The notes beneath the pieces were generated by a model, which saw only the letters and a list, made by a program, of their open reading frames with translations, did no database searches and was not told the DNA's origin. A stretch of 36,814 nucleotides of DNA from CAZTHM01 sp041946825. GTDB taxonomy: Bacteria > Acidobacteriota > Terriglobia > UBA7540. Location of the stretch: NCBI GenBank assembly GCA_041946825.1, contig JBHGBD010000037.1, forward strand, positions 1 through 36,814. Reading direction: 5' to 3'. Positions 22,049-30,392 of this stretch are shown here, piece by piece. Numbering within the stretch: the first letter of the stretch is position 1; each line of letters starts with the position of its first letter. Both the position numbers and the translations under genes were made by a program.

Positions 22049-22525
22049 CTAGGGGTTCACGATCTCCATGGCCTCCGGGTCGAAGCGCTCTCGATTGTCA
22101 TTCAGGACCCACGAGGTCATATCCGCCGGGGTGCCCTTCACCACCGACAGGATAATATAAGAATACCACGGCCAGGCGTGGTCGCGGTCATAATTTGAAG
22201 GCCGCGCCGGATGGTCCGGATGGGAATGATAGTAGCCCACCACGTCCAGCCCCCGCTTCCGGGCGTCCTTTTCAACCTGCAATTGCTCCATGGGATCAAT
22301 CAGGAAGCGGTTGCGGTCGGTTTCCCGGTCGGGAGATTCGAGCGGGAGCAACTCCTGCGCCTTCACCGGATCGTGCCGCAGGTTCCTGAGCGCCACGACC
22401 TCACTCACCACTTTGTTGCCATCGTCCGACTTCCCCAACAGAATCCCGCAGCACTCGCTGGGGTAGTCGCGCGCGGCGTGCGAGCGGATGTTGTCTATCT
22501 GCGGTTGATTCAGCTTGATAGGCAT
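22049..22525 (-). CDS. mec: JAMM/MPN metallopeptidase, Mec-like
   Basis: This 158-residue zinc peptidase has the complete JAMM motif: Glu24 in SECCG, then H-S-H-P starting at His100, with His102, Ser110 and Asp113 spaced as H-x-H-x7-S-x2-D. In M. tuberculosis, Mec releases cysteine from the CysO-cysteine adduct. Related QbsD trims residues after Gly-Gly on a sulfur carrier. Both roles fit here because the two carriers in this cluster have post-Gly-Gly tails. It lies between cysM and the carriers. The protein is cytoplasmic, with no signal peptide. Confidence 0.92.
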   Translation of the reverse strand: MPIKLNQPQIDNIRSHAARDYPSECCGILLGKSDDGNKVVSEVVALRNLRHDPVKAQELLPLESPDRETDRNRFLIDPMEQLQVEKDARKRGLDVVGYYHSHPDHPARPSNYDRDHAWPWYSYIILSVVKGTPADMTSWVLNDNRERFDPEAMEIVNP

Positions 22526-22543
22526 GCACTTATCGAATCATCA

Positions 22544-22592
22544 GATGATCGGATCATCGGTCCATCGGAAGGCCGATCGGATTTGCCGATGG
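22544..22592. repeat. Palindrome-rich cysM-mec spacer
   Basis: The 83-base spacer between the cysM stop and the mec start is built of GATC/ATCGG words. GATGATC-G-GATCATC (22544-22558) is a perfect inverted repeat. CCATCGG (22562-22568) pairs with CCGATGG (22586-22592) around a 17-base loop. It probably forms mRNA structure, possibly limiting readthrough or stabilising cysM mRNA. No T-run follows. Confidence 0.55.
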
Positions 22593-22608
22593 CCCGATCG
22601 CTCGATCT

Positions 22609-23556
22609 TCAGATTCCCTCGTCCCAAAATCTCTCGCTCAGATACTTGTCCCCGGCGTCGGGAAAGATCGTAACGATCACTCCGCGCTTGATCATGTTCG
22701 CAACCCGGAGCGCCGCGACCATGGCGGCGCCGGCGGAGATTCCCGCCAGCAAACCTTCCTCGCGCGCCAGGCGCAGCGTCATGGCGTAGGCCTCTTCCGT
22801 CGAAATCTCGACGTCCTGGTCGGCGACAGTAGGATCATAAATGCCCGGCACGATGGCCGTGGCCATATGCTTCATGCCCTCCAGGCCATGAAAAGGCGAG
22901 TCGGGCTGGAACGAGATGCAGCGAATTTTGGAATTCAATTGCTTCAGCTTCCGCGCCGTGCCGACGAACGTCCCGCTGGTTCCGAGCCCGGCGACGAAGT
23001 GCGTCACGCGCCCTTCCGTTTGGGCAAAGATTTCCTCGCCGGTCGTCAAGAAGTGGGCGCGCCAGTTGGCCGGGTTGTCGTACTGGTTGGCGTAGAAAAA
23101 GAGCTGGGGATTCTCAGCCGCCATCTCGCGCACTTTGCGGATGGCGCCGTCCGAGCCTTCCATCGGGTCGGTGTACACGATCTCCGCGCCGTAGGCCTTG
23201 AGGATGCGCTTGCGCTCGAGACTCACATTCGAGGGCATGCAGAGCCGCACACGGTAGCCGCGCGCCGCGCCGATCATGGCATAGGCTATGCCGGTATTGC
23301 CCGAGGTGGAATCGATCAGAACCTTGTCCTTATTCAGCAGCCCCGCCCGTTCCGCCTCGCGAATGATGTTCATCGCCGGGCGATCCTTGACCGAACCGCC
23401 GGGGTTTTCCCACTCCGCCTTGGCATAGAACTCAATTTCCGGGAACGACGCCCCCAGCCGCTCGATGCGCAGCAGCGGCGTATTGCCGATCAACTCCAAT
23501 ACGTTTTGAGGACCCTTGGTCATCGCAGGTTTCTGCTTAACCGCCGCCCTTGTCAT
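22609..23556 (-). CDS. cysM: PLP-dependent cysteine synthase, CysM type
   Basis: This 315-residue fold-type II PLP enzyme has the PLP lysine Lys57 in NPGGSVKDRPA, the substrate loop STSGNTG, the phosphate-binding GLGTSGT, and SAGAA near the C terminus. It joins a sulfur donor to O-phosphoserine or O-acetylserine. The cluster with carriers, E1 and JAMM peptidase points to the CysM-CysO route, where sulfur comes from carrier thiocarboxylate rather than free sulfide. ATG 23556 was chosen; ATG 23523 is an in-frame alternative and neither has a strong ribosome binding site. It is first in the operon, with a promoter just upstream. Confidence 0.9.
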   Translation of the reverse strand: MTRAAVKQKPAMTKGPQNVLELIGNTPLLRIERLGASFPEIEFYAKAEWENPGGSVKDRPAMNIIREAERAGLLNKDKVLIDSTSGNTGIAYAMIGAARGYRVRLCMPSNVSLERKRILKAYGAEIVYTDPMEGSDGAIRKVREMAAENPQLFFYANQYDNPANWRAHFLTTGEEIFAQTEGRVTHFVAGLGTSGTFVGTARKLKQLNSKIRCISFQPDSPFHGLEGMKHMATAIVPGIYDPTVADQDVEISTEEAYAMTLRLAREEGLLAGISAGAAMVAALRVANMIKRGVIVTIFPDAGDKYLSERFWDEGI

Positions 23557-23582
23557 TTTAGCCCGTCGTGCAATAAACTTTC

Positions 23583-23612
23583 ATTCTACGGGGCATATTC
23601 AGGAAGTGTCAA
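23583..23612 (-). promoter_or_regulatory. Promoter of the cysM-to-E1 operon
   Basis: On the minus strand TTGACA (23607-23612) is followed after 18 bases by TAGAAT (23583-23588), five-sixths identical to TATAAT. The leader to the ATG at 23556 would be about 20 bases, which is short but workable and may explain the weak ribosome binding site. Confidence 0.7.
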
Positions 23613-23632
23613 CCAAGGGGGATCGGGACAGG

Positions 23633-24034
23633 ATGGGAAACGAATCGGATCGGGCCGTGGACGTGAAAGCCAAGTTGCAGGCGGCGGGATTTGAGATTGC
23701 GGAAGTGCCGGGCGGTTCTCGGGCAATTGCGGTGAAAAAAAACAACTGCACTCACTTGCTCGAGTCGAATGACGGCGGGGTGTGGACGATCGCCGGGCGC
23801 CCCACGTTCAACGTCCGCGGCCTCGATTGCGAGCTCGAAGACCGCGGGTACCAGAAATTCTGGTTTCACCTCGGCCGGCGCTTTCCCGTGCGCGTTCCGG
23901 ATCTCAAGGCCCTCCATCATTTCGACGAGGAGGTCCGCGCCATCCTGGGCGTCAAAACCCTCTACCACGAATCGCTGGGCACCACCAGCTCGCGCTCCGA
24001 CTACGACCGCCTGCACGGCCGGCCGGATGAATAG
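23633..24034 (+). CDS. Unknown 133-residue protein
   Basis: I do not recognise a family. The chosen ATG (23633) gives an N terminus followed by DVKAKLQAAGFEIAEVPGGSRAIAV, then a basic-aromatic stretch DRGYQKFWFHLGRRFPVRV, and a C-terminal helix LKALHHFDEEVRAILG. It is a small, soluble, mixed-charge protein with no signal peptide. The same frame is open further upstream into cysM on the opposite strand, which makes the start uncertain. It is divergent from cysM and shares the promoter-bearing gap, but this gives no functional clue. Confidence 0.6.
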   Translation: MGNESDRAVDVKAKLQAAGFEIAEVPGGSRAIAVKKNNCTHLLESNDGGVWTIAGRPTFNVRGLDCELEDRGYQKFWFHLGRRFPVRVPDLKALHHFDEEVRAILGVKTLYHESLGTTSSRSDYDRLHGRPDE

Positions 24035-24129
24035 ATGATCTCGGAAAATTCTCCGCGCGAATACCGTGGCTGCCTTGCAAACGGTTCCTGCCTGCGGCAT
24101 CATAAACTATTGAAAAGCGGAGGCGCCGG

Positions 24130-24447
24130 ATGACCGACGAGGAAATGAAGCGGTTGATGGAATTCCTGCTCGAGCAGCAGGCGCGCTTCGACGCCCGAAT
24201 CGAGAAAGAGCACGAAGAGAGGCTCGCGGAAGAGGCAAAACTGAAGGAGTCTGACGACCGTCTGCGCGCATCGGATGAGCGGCTGCGCGAATCCCAGGCG
24301 ACGCTCACGGCTTCGCTGCTGCGGATCACCGCGTTGATGGAAGACCTCTCGGAAGCTCAAAAGCGAACTGACGACCGCTTGAACGCGCTGATCAACGTCG
24401 TTGAGAAACACATCTCCGGCCCTGGCCATAGCAGCCCACCACGCTGA
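24130..24447 (+). CDS. Small coiled-coil protein
   Basis: This 105-residue protein is almost entirely predicted helix, with heptad-like spacing: MKRLMEFLLEQQARFDARIEKEHEERL, then two near-repeats of the type D-x-R-L-R-x-S-D/Q, then a C-terminal helix. GGAGG lies six bases before the ATG at 24130. Short coiled-coil proteins of this kind are frequent in acidobacteria and have no known role. It ends 19 bases before the convergent kinase-like gene. Confidence 0.65.
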   Translation: MTDEEMKRLMEFLLEQQARFDARIEKEHEERLAEEAKLKESDDRLRASDERLRESQATLTASLLRITALMEDLSEAQKRTDDRLNALINVVEKHISGPGHSSPPR

Positions 24448-24466
24448 AAGGTTTTACCGAATCAAT

Positions 24467-25192
24467 TCAGTTATTTGGCGGGATTCCCGCCGGAAGGGGC
24501 CCTTTCGGGGCCTCACCGTTGGGCTGAGGGGGCGTGCGGGCTTCGCGCGTCGCGGGCCGGCTGCCGGGAGCCTGTTGCGGAGGGCGAGGGGCGAAGCGGC
24601 GGCGCTCAGGCCGCTCGGGGGGCGCCGCGGGCCGCGGCACGGGGCGGAAGACGATTTCGAAACGCACTTTCTCCAGATCCTCGTCGCGCAACTCGATGAC
24701 CTGATCGAACCCTTCCTGCTTGATGGACGATTTAAGCTGCTCGAAGAATTGATATTGGCGTTCGATCACCTGGCGGCCCACGGTGCGCTCGCGCTGGGCG
24801 TCGCGGGTCGCGCACGTCTCAAGCGGCGCGTCAATGAGCAGGATCACCGCGGGCACGTGATGTTTTCGCGCCAGTTCGAGCAGGTCCTTTCGCGCCGGCG
24901 GGGTGAGCGCCGTCGAATCCACCACGCACAGACGATTGATGCCCAGTCGTTGTTCGATCAGAAAGTGAACCAGCGTGAAGGCCTGCGCCGAGAAGCGCTG
25001 GTCGCGCTCGTCGTCGCACACCAGCGCGCGCGCGTGGTCGGAGGAAACGATCTGAGTGGGCCGAAAGTGTTTCGCGGCAAAGGTTGATTTTCCGCAGGCC
25101 GCAGGGCCGCAGAGTACGACCAGCGACGGCCTTATCAAACGGATGACTCTCGCCGCGCTTTCGTCAGGGGAAGAAACCGGTTGTGTGTCCAT
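24467..25192 (-). CDS. Polynucleotide-kinase-like P-loop phosphotransferase with Pro/Arg-rich tail
   Basis: Residues 20-175 resemble the kinase domain of bacterial Pnkp and related AAA_33 kinases: Walker A GPAACGKST, then IVSSDHARALVCDDERDQ (the substrate-binding Ser-Ser-Asp and Asp-Asp region), CVVDSTALTPPAR, and the arginine-bearing lid TCATRDAQRERTVG. No phosphatase or ligase domain is attached, unlike complete Pnkp. A roughly 60-residue tail rich in Pro, Arg and Ala follows and looks disordered and nucleic-acid-friendly. The likely reaction is ATP-dependent 5'-phosphorylation of a nucleic acid or small molecule. The stand-alone form and the tail make the substrate uncertain. Confidence 0.75.
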   Translation of the reverse strand: MDTQPVSSPDESAARVIRLIRPSLVVLCGPAACGKSTFAAKHFRPTQIVSSDHARALVCDDERDQRFSAQAFTLVHFLIEQRLGINRLCVVDSTALTPPARKDLLELARKHHVPAVILLIDAPLETCATRDAQRERTVGRQVIERQYQFFEQLKSSIKQEGFDQVIELRDEDLEKVRFEIVFRPVPRPAAPPERPERRRFAPRPPQQAPGSRPATREARTPPQPNGEAPKGPLPAGIPPNN

Positions 25193-25323
25193 CGTTCCGA
25201 ATCCTTATTGGGCAGGGACTCCTGACGCGCGAACGGGCGGACCTGGCTGCGCAGCCGGATCCCCGCCGGAGTGACTACCACCACTTCCAAAAGGCCGTTT
25301 CCGCAGACTCTCGGCATCCGCGC

Positions 25324-26694
25324 TCAGGCTGCCGCGGTGCCGTTCACCGTGGACTTGCCCGCCTTCTCTTTTTCAATGGCGGCGAGCATCTCTTCGTTGG
25401 TCGGGAACTTGAAGGCCGGGAGGTTGTGCGCCTTGGCCTGAGCTTCCTCGGCGTGCGCGAGCAGTTTCACCGCCTCCTTGTCAATATGACGAAACCCTTT
25501 CCGCTCGAAGACGCCCACAATCTCCTCGACGCCGGGCGCCACCTTTTTCGCCGCCGCCTCCAGGTACTTCAAGATATGGTCACAGCCCCGTTCGGCGTCG
25601 AATCGCGCCTTCCCCACCAACCCGTCACTGGCCTTGCGTGCCCAGCCCACGACGAAGTGGCCTTCCAGAACCTTGCCGGTCTGGGCCTCGAACACCTCGT
25701 AAGCGGCGCGGTCGGGGTCGGAGGGGTCGGGATTGGTGACGTACGAACCCTTGTCGTAAGGCAAACCGAGCGAAGGATCCACAACATCGCCAATGGCGAA
25801 GATCAGCGTGTCGAAATCGACGTCGGTCGTCTTGTCGGTTGCCTTGGCAGCGGTGGTGTCGCCTTTGCGTACCAGAAGGTTCTCAACAATCCGCAGTTTC
25901 GCGATGCGCCCCGTCGCGTCGGGAATCACCTCTGCCGGCGAACTGAGAAATCGAAAACTCAAGCGCCCATCAGCCTGCCGGCTGGGCGGAGTCTTGAGCC
26001 AAGGGAAGCTCGTATCGGGGACCTTCGCGATGTCCTGGTCGCAGGCGCGAATCCGCTCCTCAACCCGGCGCAACTCGTCCTGAAGCTGTTGCCGGTCGAG
26101 GTGCATCTCGATGTGATCGAATTCCTTCTCGTCGAATTTAACCTCGAAGGGTCCGCGGCGGGCGACTACGACGACTTCCTCCGGCTTCTGGCCGGGCATG
26201 TCCTGAAGCAGCCAGCGCGCGATGTCAACCATGACGTTGCCCATGCCGACGATGGCCACGCGGCGGCCGCTCGAAAAGTCCCGGGAAGTGAATGGCGGGA
26301 GCTGATTGTAATTGAAGACATAGTCCTTGGCGGAATAGAGCCCCTTCGAGTCCTCACCCGGCAGGCCGAGCTTCTTGGTCCCCTGCGCGCCTGAGGCGAA
26401 AACCAGCGCCGAAGGATTCCACTGTCGCAGGTCCCCGATCGTCAGCGCGGCCGTGTTCCCCACCGAAACATTGCCGAAATAATGCAGGTTGGGCATTTCA
26501 AGGAATTTGAAGAATTGCTTGCGCAGCCCGCCCTTCATATGGAATTTCTGTGGATAGATGCCATATTCGGCGAGTCCGCCGGGTTTGATATCACGATTGA
26601 GGATGATGACCTGATATCCGGCGGCGGCGATCTTTCGACTCGCGTACAAACCCGCCGGCCCAGCTCCAACCACAAAGACCGTGCCTCGATCCAC
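25324..26694 (-). CDS. Ferredoxin-NADP reductase, adrenodoxin-reductase type
   Basis: This 456-residue flavoprotein has an N-terminal FAD-binding GAGPAGLYAS (residues 11-20), a central NADP-binding VGMGNVMVDIARWL, and a late GWARKASDGLVG matching the G-W-x-K/R-x-G/S-x-G-x-I/V-G signature of the FprA/adrenodoxin reductase group. A C-terminal extension of about 60 residues carries AEEAQAKAHNLPAFKFPTNEEM. It transfers electrons between NADPH and ferredoxin. The FAD motif and Met start at 26694 leave little doubt about the N terminus. No ferredoxin gene is adjacent. Confidence 0.87.
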   Translation of the reverse strand: MDRGTVFVVGAGPAGLYASRKIAAAGYQVIILNRDIKPGGLAEYGIYPQKFHMKGGLRKQFFKFLEMPNLHYFGNVSVGNTAALTIGDLRQWNPSALVFASGAQGTKKLGLPGEDSKGLYSAKDYVFNYNQLPPFTSRDFSSGRRVAIVGMGNVMVDIARWLLQDMPGQKPEEVVVVARRGPFEVKFDEKEFDHIEMHLDRQQLQDELRRVEERIRACDQDIAKVPDTSFPWLKTPPSRQADGRLSFRFLSSPAEVIPDATGRIAKLRIVENLLVRKGDTTAAKATDKTTDVDFDTLIFAIGDVVDPSLGLPYDKGSYVTNPDPSDPDRAAYEVFEAQTGKVLEGHFVVGWARKASDGLVGKARFDAERGCDHILKYLEAAAKKVAPGVEEIVGVFERKGFRHIDKEAVKLLAHAEEAQAKAHNLPAFKFPTNEEMLAAIEKEKAGKSTVNGTAAA

Positions 26695-27032
26695 TGTTTA
26701 CCTCCCTTAAGTCGGACTTGGGATGAATTGCCCTATCGACCCTGCGGCTTGTCGCTCAACATGACCAGCTTTTTCGGCCGACCGGGCAGCCCACAAGGCT
26801 AACAGAATCAACCGTGGAACGGACAGACAATTCGTCCCACGCATGGGCAAAATGGCTCACTCCTGAGTCGGGCAGCACTTTTCGGGCCAACCAAAGGCAC
26901 AGTGGATTTGATGCGCCGTAGCGGCGGTCCATCCCGCGAACCATCGCGATTTCGCCGACCACGCGGTCCTAAGTTCGATTATACTTGATTGCGAAGAAAG
27001 GACTTGCGGATCGGGACGGCCTCAGGAGGAGC
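26695..27032. other. 338-base divergent intergenic region
   Basis: No gene could be supported. A TATACT at 26980-26985 on the plus strand could be the -10 of the receiver gene, but its -35 is weak. On the minus strand nothing convincing was found for the reductase. Short minus-strand open frames here have no ribosome binding site or recognisable motif. Confidence 0.5.
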
Positions 27033-27386
27033 ATGATTCTGGTGATTGTTGAAGACATGATCTTCCTTTCCAAAATCCAGCAAACAGCAGCTGCCGCCGG
27101 GGTCAAAGTCGGACCGGCCATGCCGGACAATCTGGTTGAGATGCTAGGCCGCGGCCAAGTCAGCGGGGTCATCATCGACCTCAAACATGCCTCCGGCGCT
27201 GCCTTGGAAACTGTCCGGAGACTCAAGGCGGACCCCTCTTCTCACCCGATTCCAGTCGTTGGATTCCTTTCCCACGTCCAAGCAGAACTTGCCGCCGCTG
27301 CCCGCGAAGCCGGGTGCGACCAAGTGATGGCGCGCTCGGCGTTCGCCCAACAACTTCCCCAACTCCTTCGGAAGTTGGCGGGGTAG
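27033..27386 (+). CDS. Degenerate receiver-like domain protein
   Basis: This 117-residue protein has receiver-like beta-alpha spacing: VIVEDMIFL at the N terminus (acidic pair), IIDLKHASG with the candidate phospho-acceptor Asp near residue 50, VVGFLSH (Ser in the Thr/Ser position), and MARSAF where the conserved Lys is replaced by Arg. It may signal without phosphorylation. ATG 27033 follows AGGAGG at four bases. No kinase or output domain is nearby. It is not closely similar to the receiver at 11113. Confidence 0.7.
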   Translation: MILVIVEDMIFLSKIQQTAAAAGVKVGPAMPDNLVEMLGRGQVSGVIIDLKHASGAALETVRRLKADPSSHPIPVVGFLSHVQAELAAAAREAGCDQVMARSAFAQQLPQLLRKLAG

Positions 27387-27716
27387 CACAGCGAAACGAC
27401 GGCACGCCGCGCTGGTCTGATCTCCCTTCCCTCGGCAGGCGGAAAAGGACCAACATTGTCGGGAAAGCTTGTCGTTTGGAAGACACCCTCTCGCGCCGGG
27501 TGAGGTTGCCAACCCCCTCGAAGAAGAGTCTACGGCAGCCCTCTATGGGCCCCGTGCGGAACATGCCCGTCCCGCATTCGGACAGGCGATTCCCAAAAGC
27601 GGACGAGGCAGACCCGTGGTGAGAGGCGCAGCCACTTTACCTTCAAGATTCTAAACCATTTACATGACCAGCCGAGGGAGGCAAAATTGCCCGAGTCTAT
27701 CTAGAGGGCACTCACA
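27387..27716. other. 330-base intergenic region before the ADOP permease
   Basis: I see no gene. A small palindrome GGCAA-AA-TTGCC (27680-27691) lies 26 bases before the permease start and could be an operator or part of the leader. A weak 5-bp CACCC/GGGTG hairpin is also present. No clear promoter was found. Confidence 0.4.
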
Positions 27717-30275
27717 ATGCACACGCTCCTGCAAGACCTTCGCTTCGGCCTGCGCATGCTGGCCAAGAACCCCGGCTTCACCGTCGTGGCGGTCCTGACC
27801 CTTGCCCTGGGCATAGGCGCCAATACGGCAATTTTCAATGTGCTTGGTGCAGTTCTACTCCGCCCCCTCCCTGCAGCCAATCCACGAGAGTTGGTGCTCC
27901 TCACCGACCCTGACTCACACGGAAGAAGCTTTGGCAACGAGTCAGGGGAGAGGTCGCTTCTCTCCTTCTGGGAATTCGAATATCTGCGGGACCACAACGA
28001 TGTTTTCTCCTCCCTTCTAGCTGTGGACAGCGACCTCCCGGAGGTGCCGGTGACCGCACGCAACTCCGTCACGCCGGACGATGCATCGGAGGAGACCGCG
28101 CGCGTTCGCCTGGTCAGCGGCGGGTACTTCTCTACTTTGGGGGTGAAAGCGGCGGCCGGTCGCCTGTTCGACAACGATGTGGATCGCGCCCGCGGCGGGT
28201 CACCCTTTGCGGTGATCAGCTATGCTTATTGGGCGCAGCGCTTTGGCCTCGACCCCGCCGTTGTCGGAAAGACCATTCAGGTCCGTCAGACCGTCTTCGA
28301 GATCATTGGAGTTACCCCTCGAGGATTTTTCGGCGAAACCGTAGGACAGTTCCCAGACCTCTGGGTTCCTATAACGATGCAGGACACGGTCTATCCGGGC
28401 CGCGATCTGCTCACGGCCGCACCCGGTCTCTCCAACCAGTACCTTTGGCTCCAAGTGATGGCGCGCCTGAAACCAGCAGTGAGCCTTCAACAAGCCAAGG
28501 CGGCAATTAACGTTTCTTTTCAGCAATTCTTGGCTTCCTCGCTGGGGGGCGAAGGCACCGACCAGCAGCGTCGTAAGTTTCTCGCGCAGCGGATCAAGAT
28601 CGTGCCGGGGGCGCGCGGGACCTCGACCCTCCGTGAAACGTATGGTGACCCGCTCAAACTGCTCATGGGACTCGTGGCGCTTGTGTTGATGATCGTCTGC
28701 GCCAACGTCGGTAACCTCCTGCTCGCCCGCGGCGCCGCCCGCCAAAGGGAGTTTGCAATCCGGATTGCACTGGGCGCGGGACGTTTCCGCTTGTTGCGGC
28801 AAATCCTCGCGGAGTGTCTTCTTTTGGCTTTGCTCGGTGCCACGGTCGGCCTGGTCATCGCGCAATGGGGTGACAGCTTATTACTCCGCATGGTGTCGGA
28901 GGCATCCGCCGGCTCCGAATCCATCCAGCTTGAGCTCCAGCCCGGTGCCTTGACGGTATGCTTCACGCTCTCCGTCGCCGTGTTCGCCACATTGCTCTTT
29001 GGGTTGATTCCCGCTCTTCGCGCCAATCAACTCGACGTGACATCAACTATGAAGAACAGTTCCACGACCCTGACAAGTGGAGTTGCGCCCCGCCACCATT
29101 CCGCGGGAAGACTCTTTGTGATGGCCCAAGTGGCCCTCTCCTTGATTCTGCTTGTCACTGCGGGTCTGTTCGTTCACAGCCTTGCCAGGCTGAGCGAAGT
29201 GAGTCTCGGTTACAACCGCGAGAGGTTGCTGCTTCTTCGTGTGGACGCCGCTCTGGCGGGCCTCAAGGGGCCTGCTAATCTTCGACTCCACCAGGAGTTA
29301 CTGGACAAATTCATCACACTTCCAGGCGTTCGAGCCGCCACTCTCTCCAGCAATGGCTTGTTTCAGGGCTCGGAATCCGCGGACGACATTGAAGTCGAAG
29401 GCTACACACCCAAACCCGGAGACAAGATGAATTCACGGATGGATCACGTCGGGCCGGCTTACTTTTCGACGCTGGGCATTCCTTTGCTGATCGGGCGCGA
29501 GATCGGCCCTCAGGATGCAGGCAGCGGGCATCGCGCTGCCGTCATTAATCAGACCTTCGCCCGAGTTTACTTGGCCGGCCAGAACCCTCTCGGCAAGCAC
29601 GTGCGTGACACATACCCCGGCAATCCGGGGGAAGCGGAAATCGTAGGTGTGGTCGCCGACTCAAAATCCCATACCCTGCGAGAACCGGCCAGGCCGCGCA
29701 TTTACTTCCCTTTCTTCAATCCCATCTGGGAACATACCAGCGCGTCGTATGAAGTTCGCACTTCCCGGGATCCTGAGAGCATCATCCGTGCGCTGCGCGC
29801 GGTGGTGAACGAGACCAATCCCAGCCTCTCTCCAATTAGGGTTGAAACCATGTCGGGCCTGGTAGACCAATCACTGGGGACTGACCGCCTGATTATGCGG
29901 ATCTCGAGCGCCATTGGGTTACTGGCGATCTTGCTGGCCGCTATTGGCATCTACGGGGTGATGGCCTACACCGTCGCCCGGCGAACTCGGGATACCGGGC
30001 TTCGCATCGCGTTGGGAGCCAGCCGCGGTAACGTCCTATGGGGAATCTTGCGTGAGGCTCTCCTTCTCGTTTGTTTCGGAACGGCTCTTGGTCTTCCGTT
30101 CGCACTCGCTGGCACCCGGCTCCTCAAAAGCCTTTTGTTCGGACTCGGGGCTGTCGATGGCATGGTGATATCCCTAGCCATGGCGCTTTTGGCGATAGTC
30201 GCAATCCTGGCCGGCCTCCTCCCCGCTCGCCGGGCGACGAAAGTCGATCCGCTCGTGGCCCTGCGGTACGAGTAA
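27717..30275 (+). CDS. Orphan MacB/FtsX-type permease (ADOP family)
   Basis: This 852-residue inner-membrane protein has the duplicated MacB-like layout. A first transmembrane helix (FTVVAVLTLALGIGANTAIFNVL, about residues 22-44) sits after the typical DLRFGLRMLAKNPG start, followed by a large periplasmic domain. An FtsX block comes near residues 320-440, a second periplasmic half begins near 480, and a terminal FtsX block with three helices ends in PARRATKVDPLVALRYE. Such 'acidobacterial duplicated orphan permeases' occur in many copies without an adjacent ATPase, as here. MacB-like proteins use mechanotransmission to move substrates. The partner ATPase and cargo are unknown. The ribosome binding site is modest (GAGGG). 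Confidence 0.92.
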   Translation: MHTLLQDLRFGLRMLAKNPGFTVVAVLTLALGIGANTAIFNVLGAVLLRPLPAANPRELVLLTDPDSHGRSFGNESGERSLLSFWEFEYLRDHNDVFSSLLAVDSDLPEVPVTARNSVTPDDASEETARVRLVSGGYFSTLGVKAAAGRLFDNDVDRARGGSPFAVISYAYWAQRFGLDPAVVGKTIQVRQTVFEIIGVTPRGFFGETVGQFPDLWVPITMQDTVYPGRDLLTAAPGLSNQYLWLQVMARLKPAVSLQQAKAAINVSFQQFLASSLGGEGTDQQRRKFLAQRIKIVPGARGTSTLRETYGDPLKLLMGLVALVLMIVCANVGNLLLARGAARQREFAIRIALGAGRFRLLRQILAECLLLALLGATVGLVIAQWGDSLLLRMVSEASAGSESIQLELQPGALTVCFTLSVAVFATLLFGLIPALRANQLDVTSTMKNSSTTLTSGVAPRHHSAGRLFVMAQVALSLILLVTAGLFVHSLARLSEVSLGYNRERLLLLRVDAALAGLKGPANLRLHQELLDKFITLPGVRAATLSSNGLFQGSESADDIEVEGYTPKPGDKMNSRMDHVGPAYFSTLGIPLLIGREIGPQDAGSGHRAAVINQTFARVYLAGQNPLGKHVRDTYPGNPGEAEIVGVVADSKSHTLREPARPRIYFPFFNPIWEHTSASYEVRTSRDPESIIRALRAVVNETNPSLSPIRVETMSGLVDQSLGTDRLIMRISSAIGLLAILLAAIGIYGVMAYTVARRTRDTGLRIALGASRGNVLWGILREALLLVCFGTALGLPFALAGTRLLKSLLFGLGAVDGMVISLAMALLAIVAILAGLLPARRATKVDPLVALRYE

Positions 30276-30330
30276 CTAGTGGCGAGTGGCAAGTGATGAG
30301 TTTCGGAGCCGTCGTCTCTCGACCTTCAGG

Positions 30331-30336
30331 TATAAT
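30331..30336 (+). promoter_or_regulatory. Candidate -10 element for bioY
   Basis: A perfect TATAAT lies 56 bases before the bioY start, but no convincing -35 lies 16-18 bases upstream and there is no TG extension. No BirA operator was recognised nearby. Confidence 0.3.
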
Positions 30337-30392
30337 CGTTCGGTCGGTCGGGGCAGGAACCTTCTAGCTAACAAAGCGACCCAAGGAGCCGC

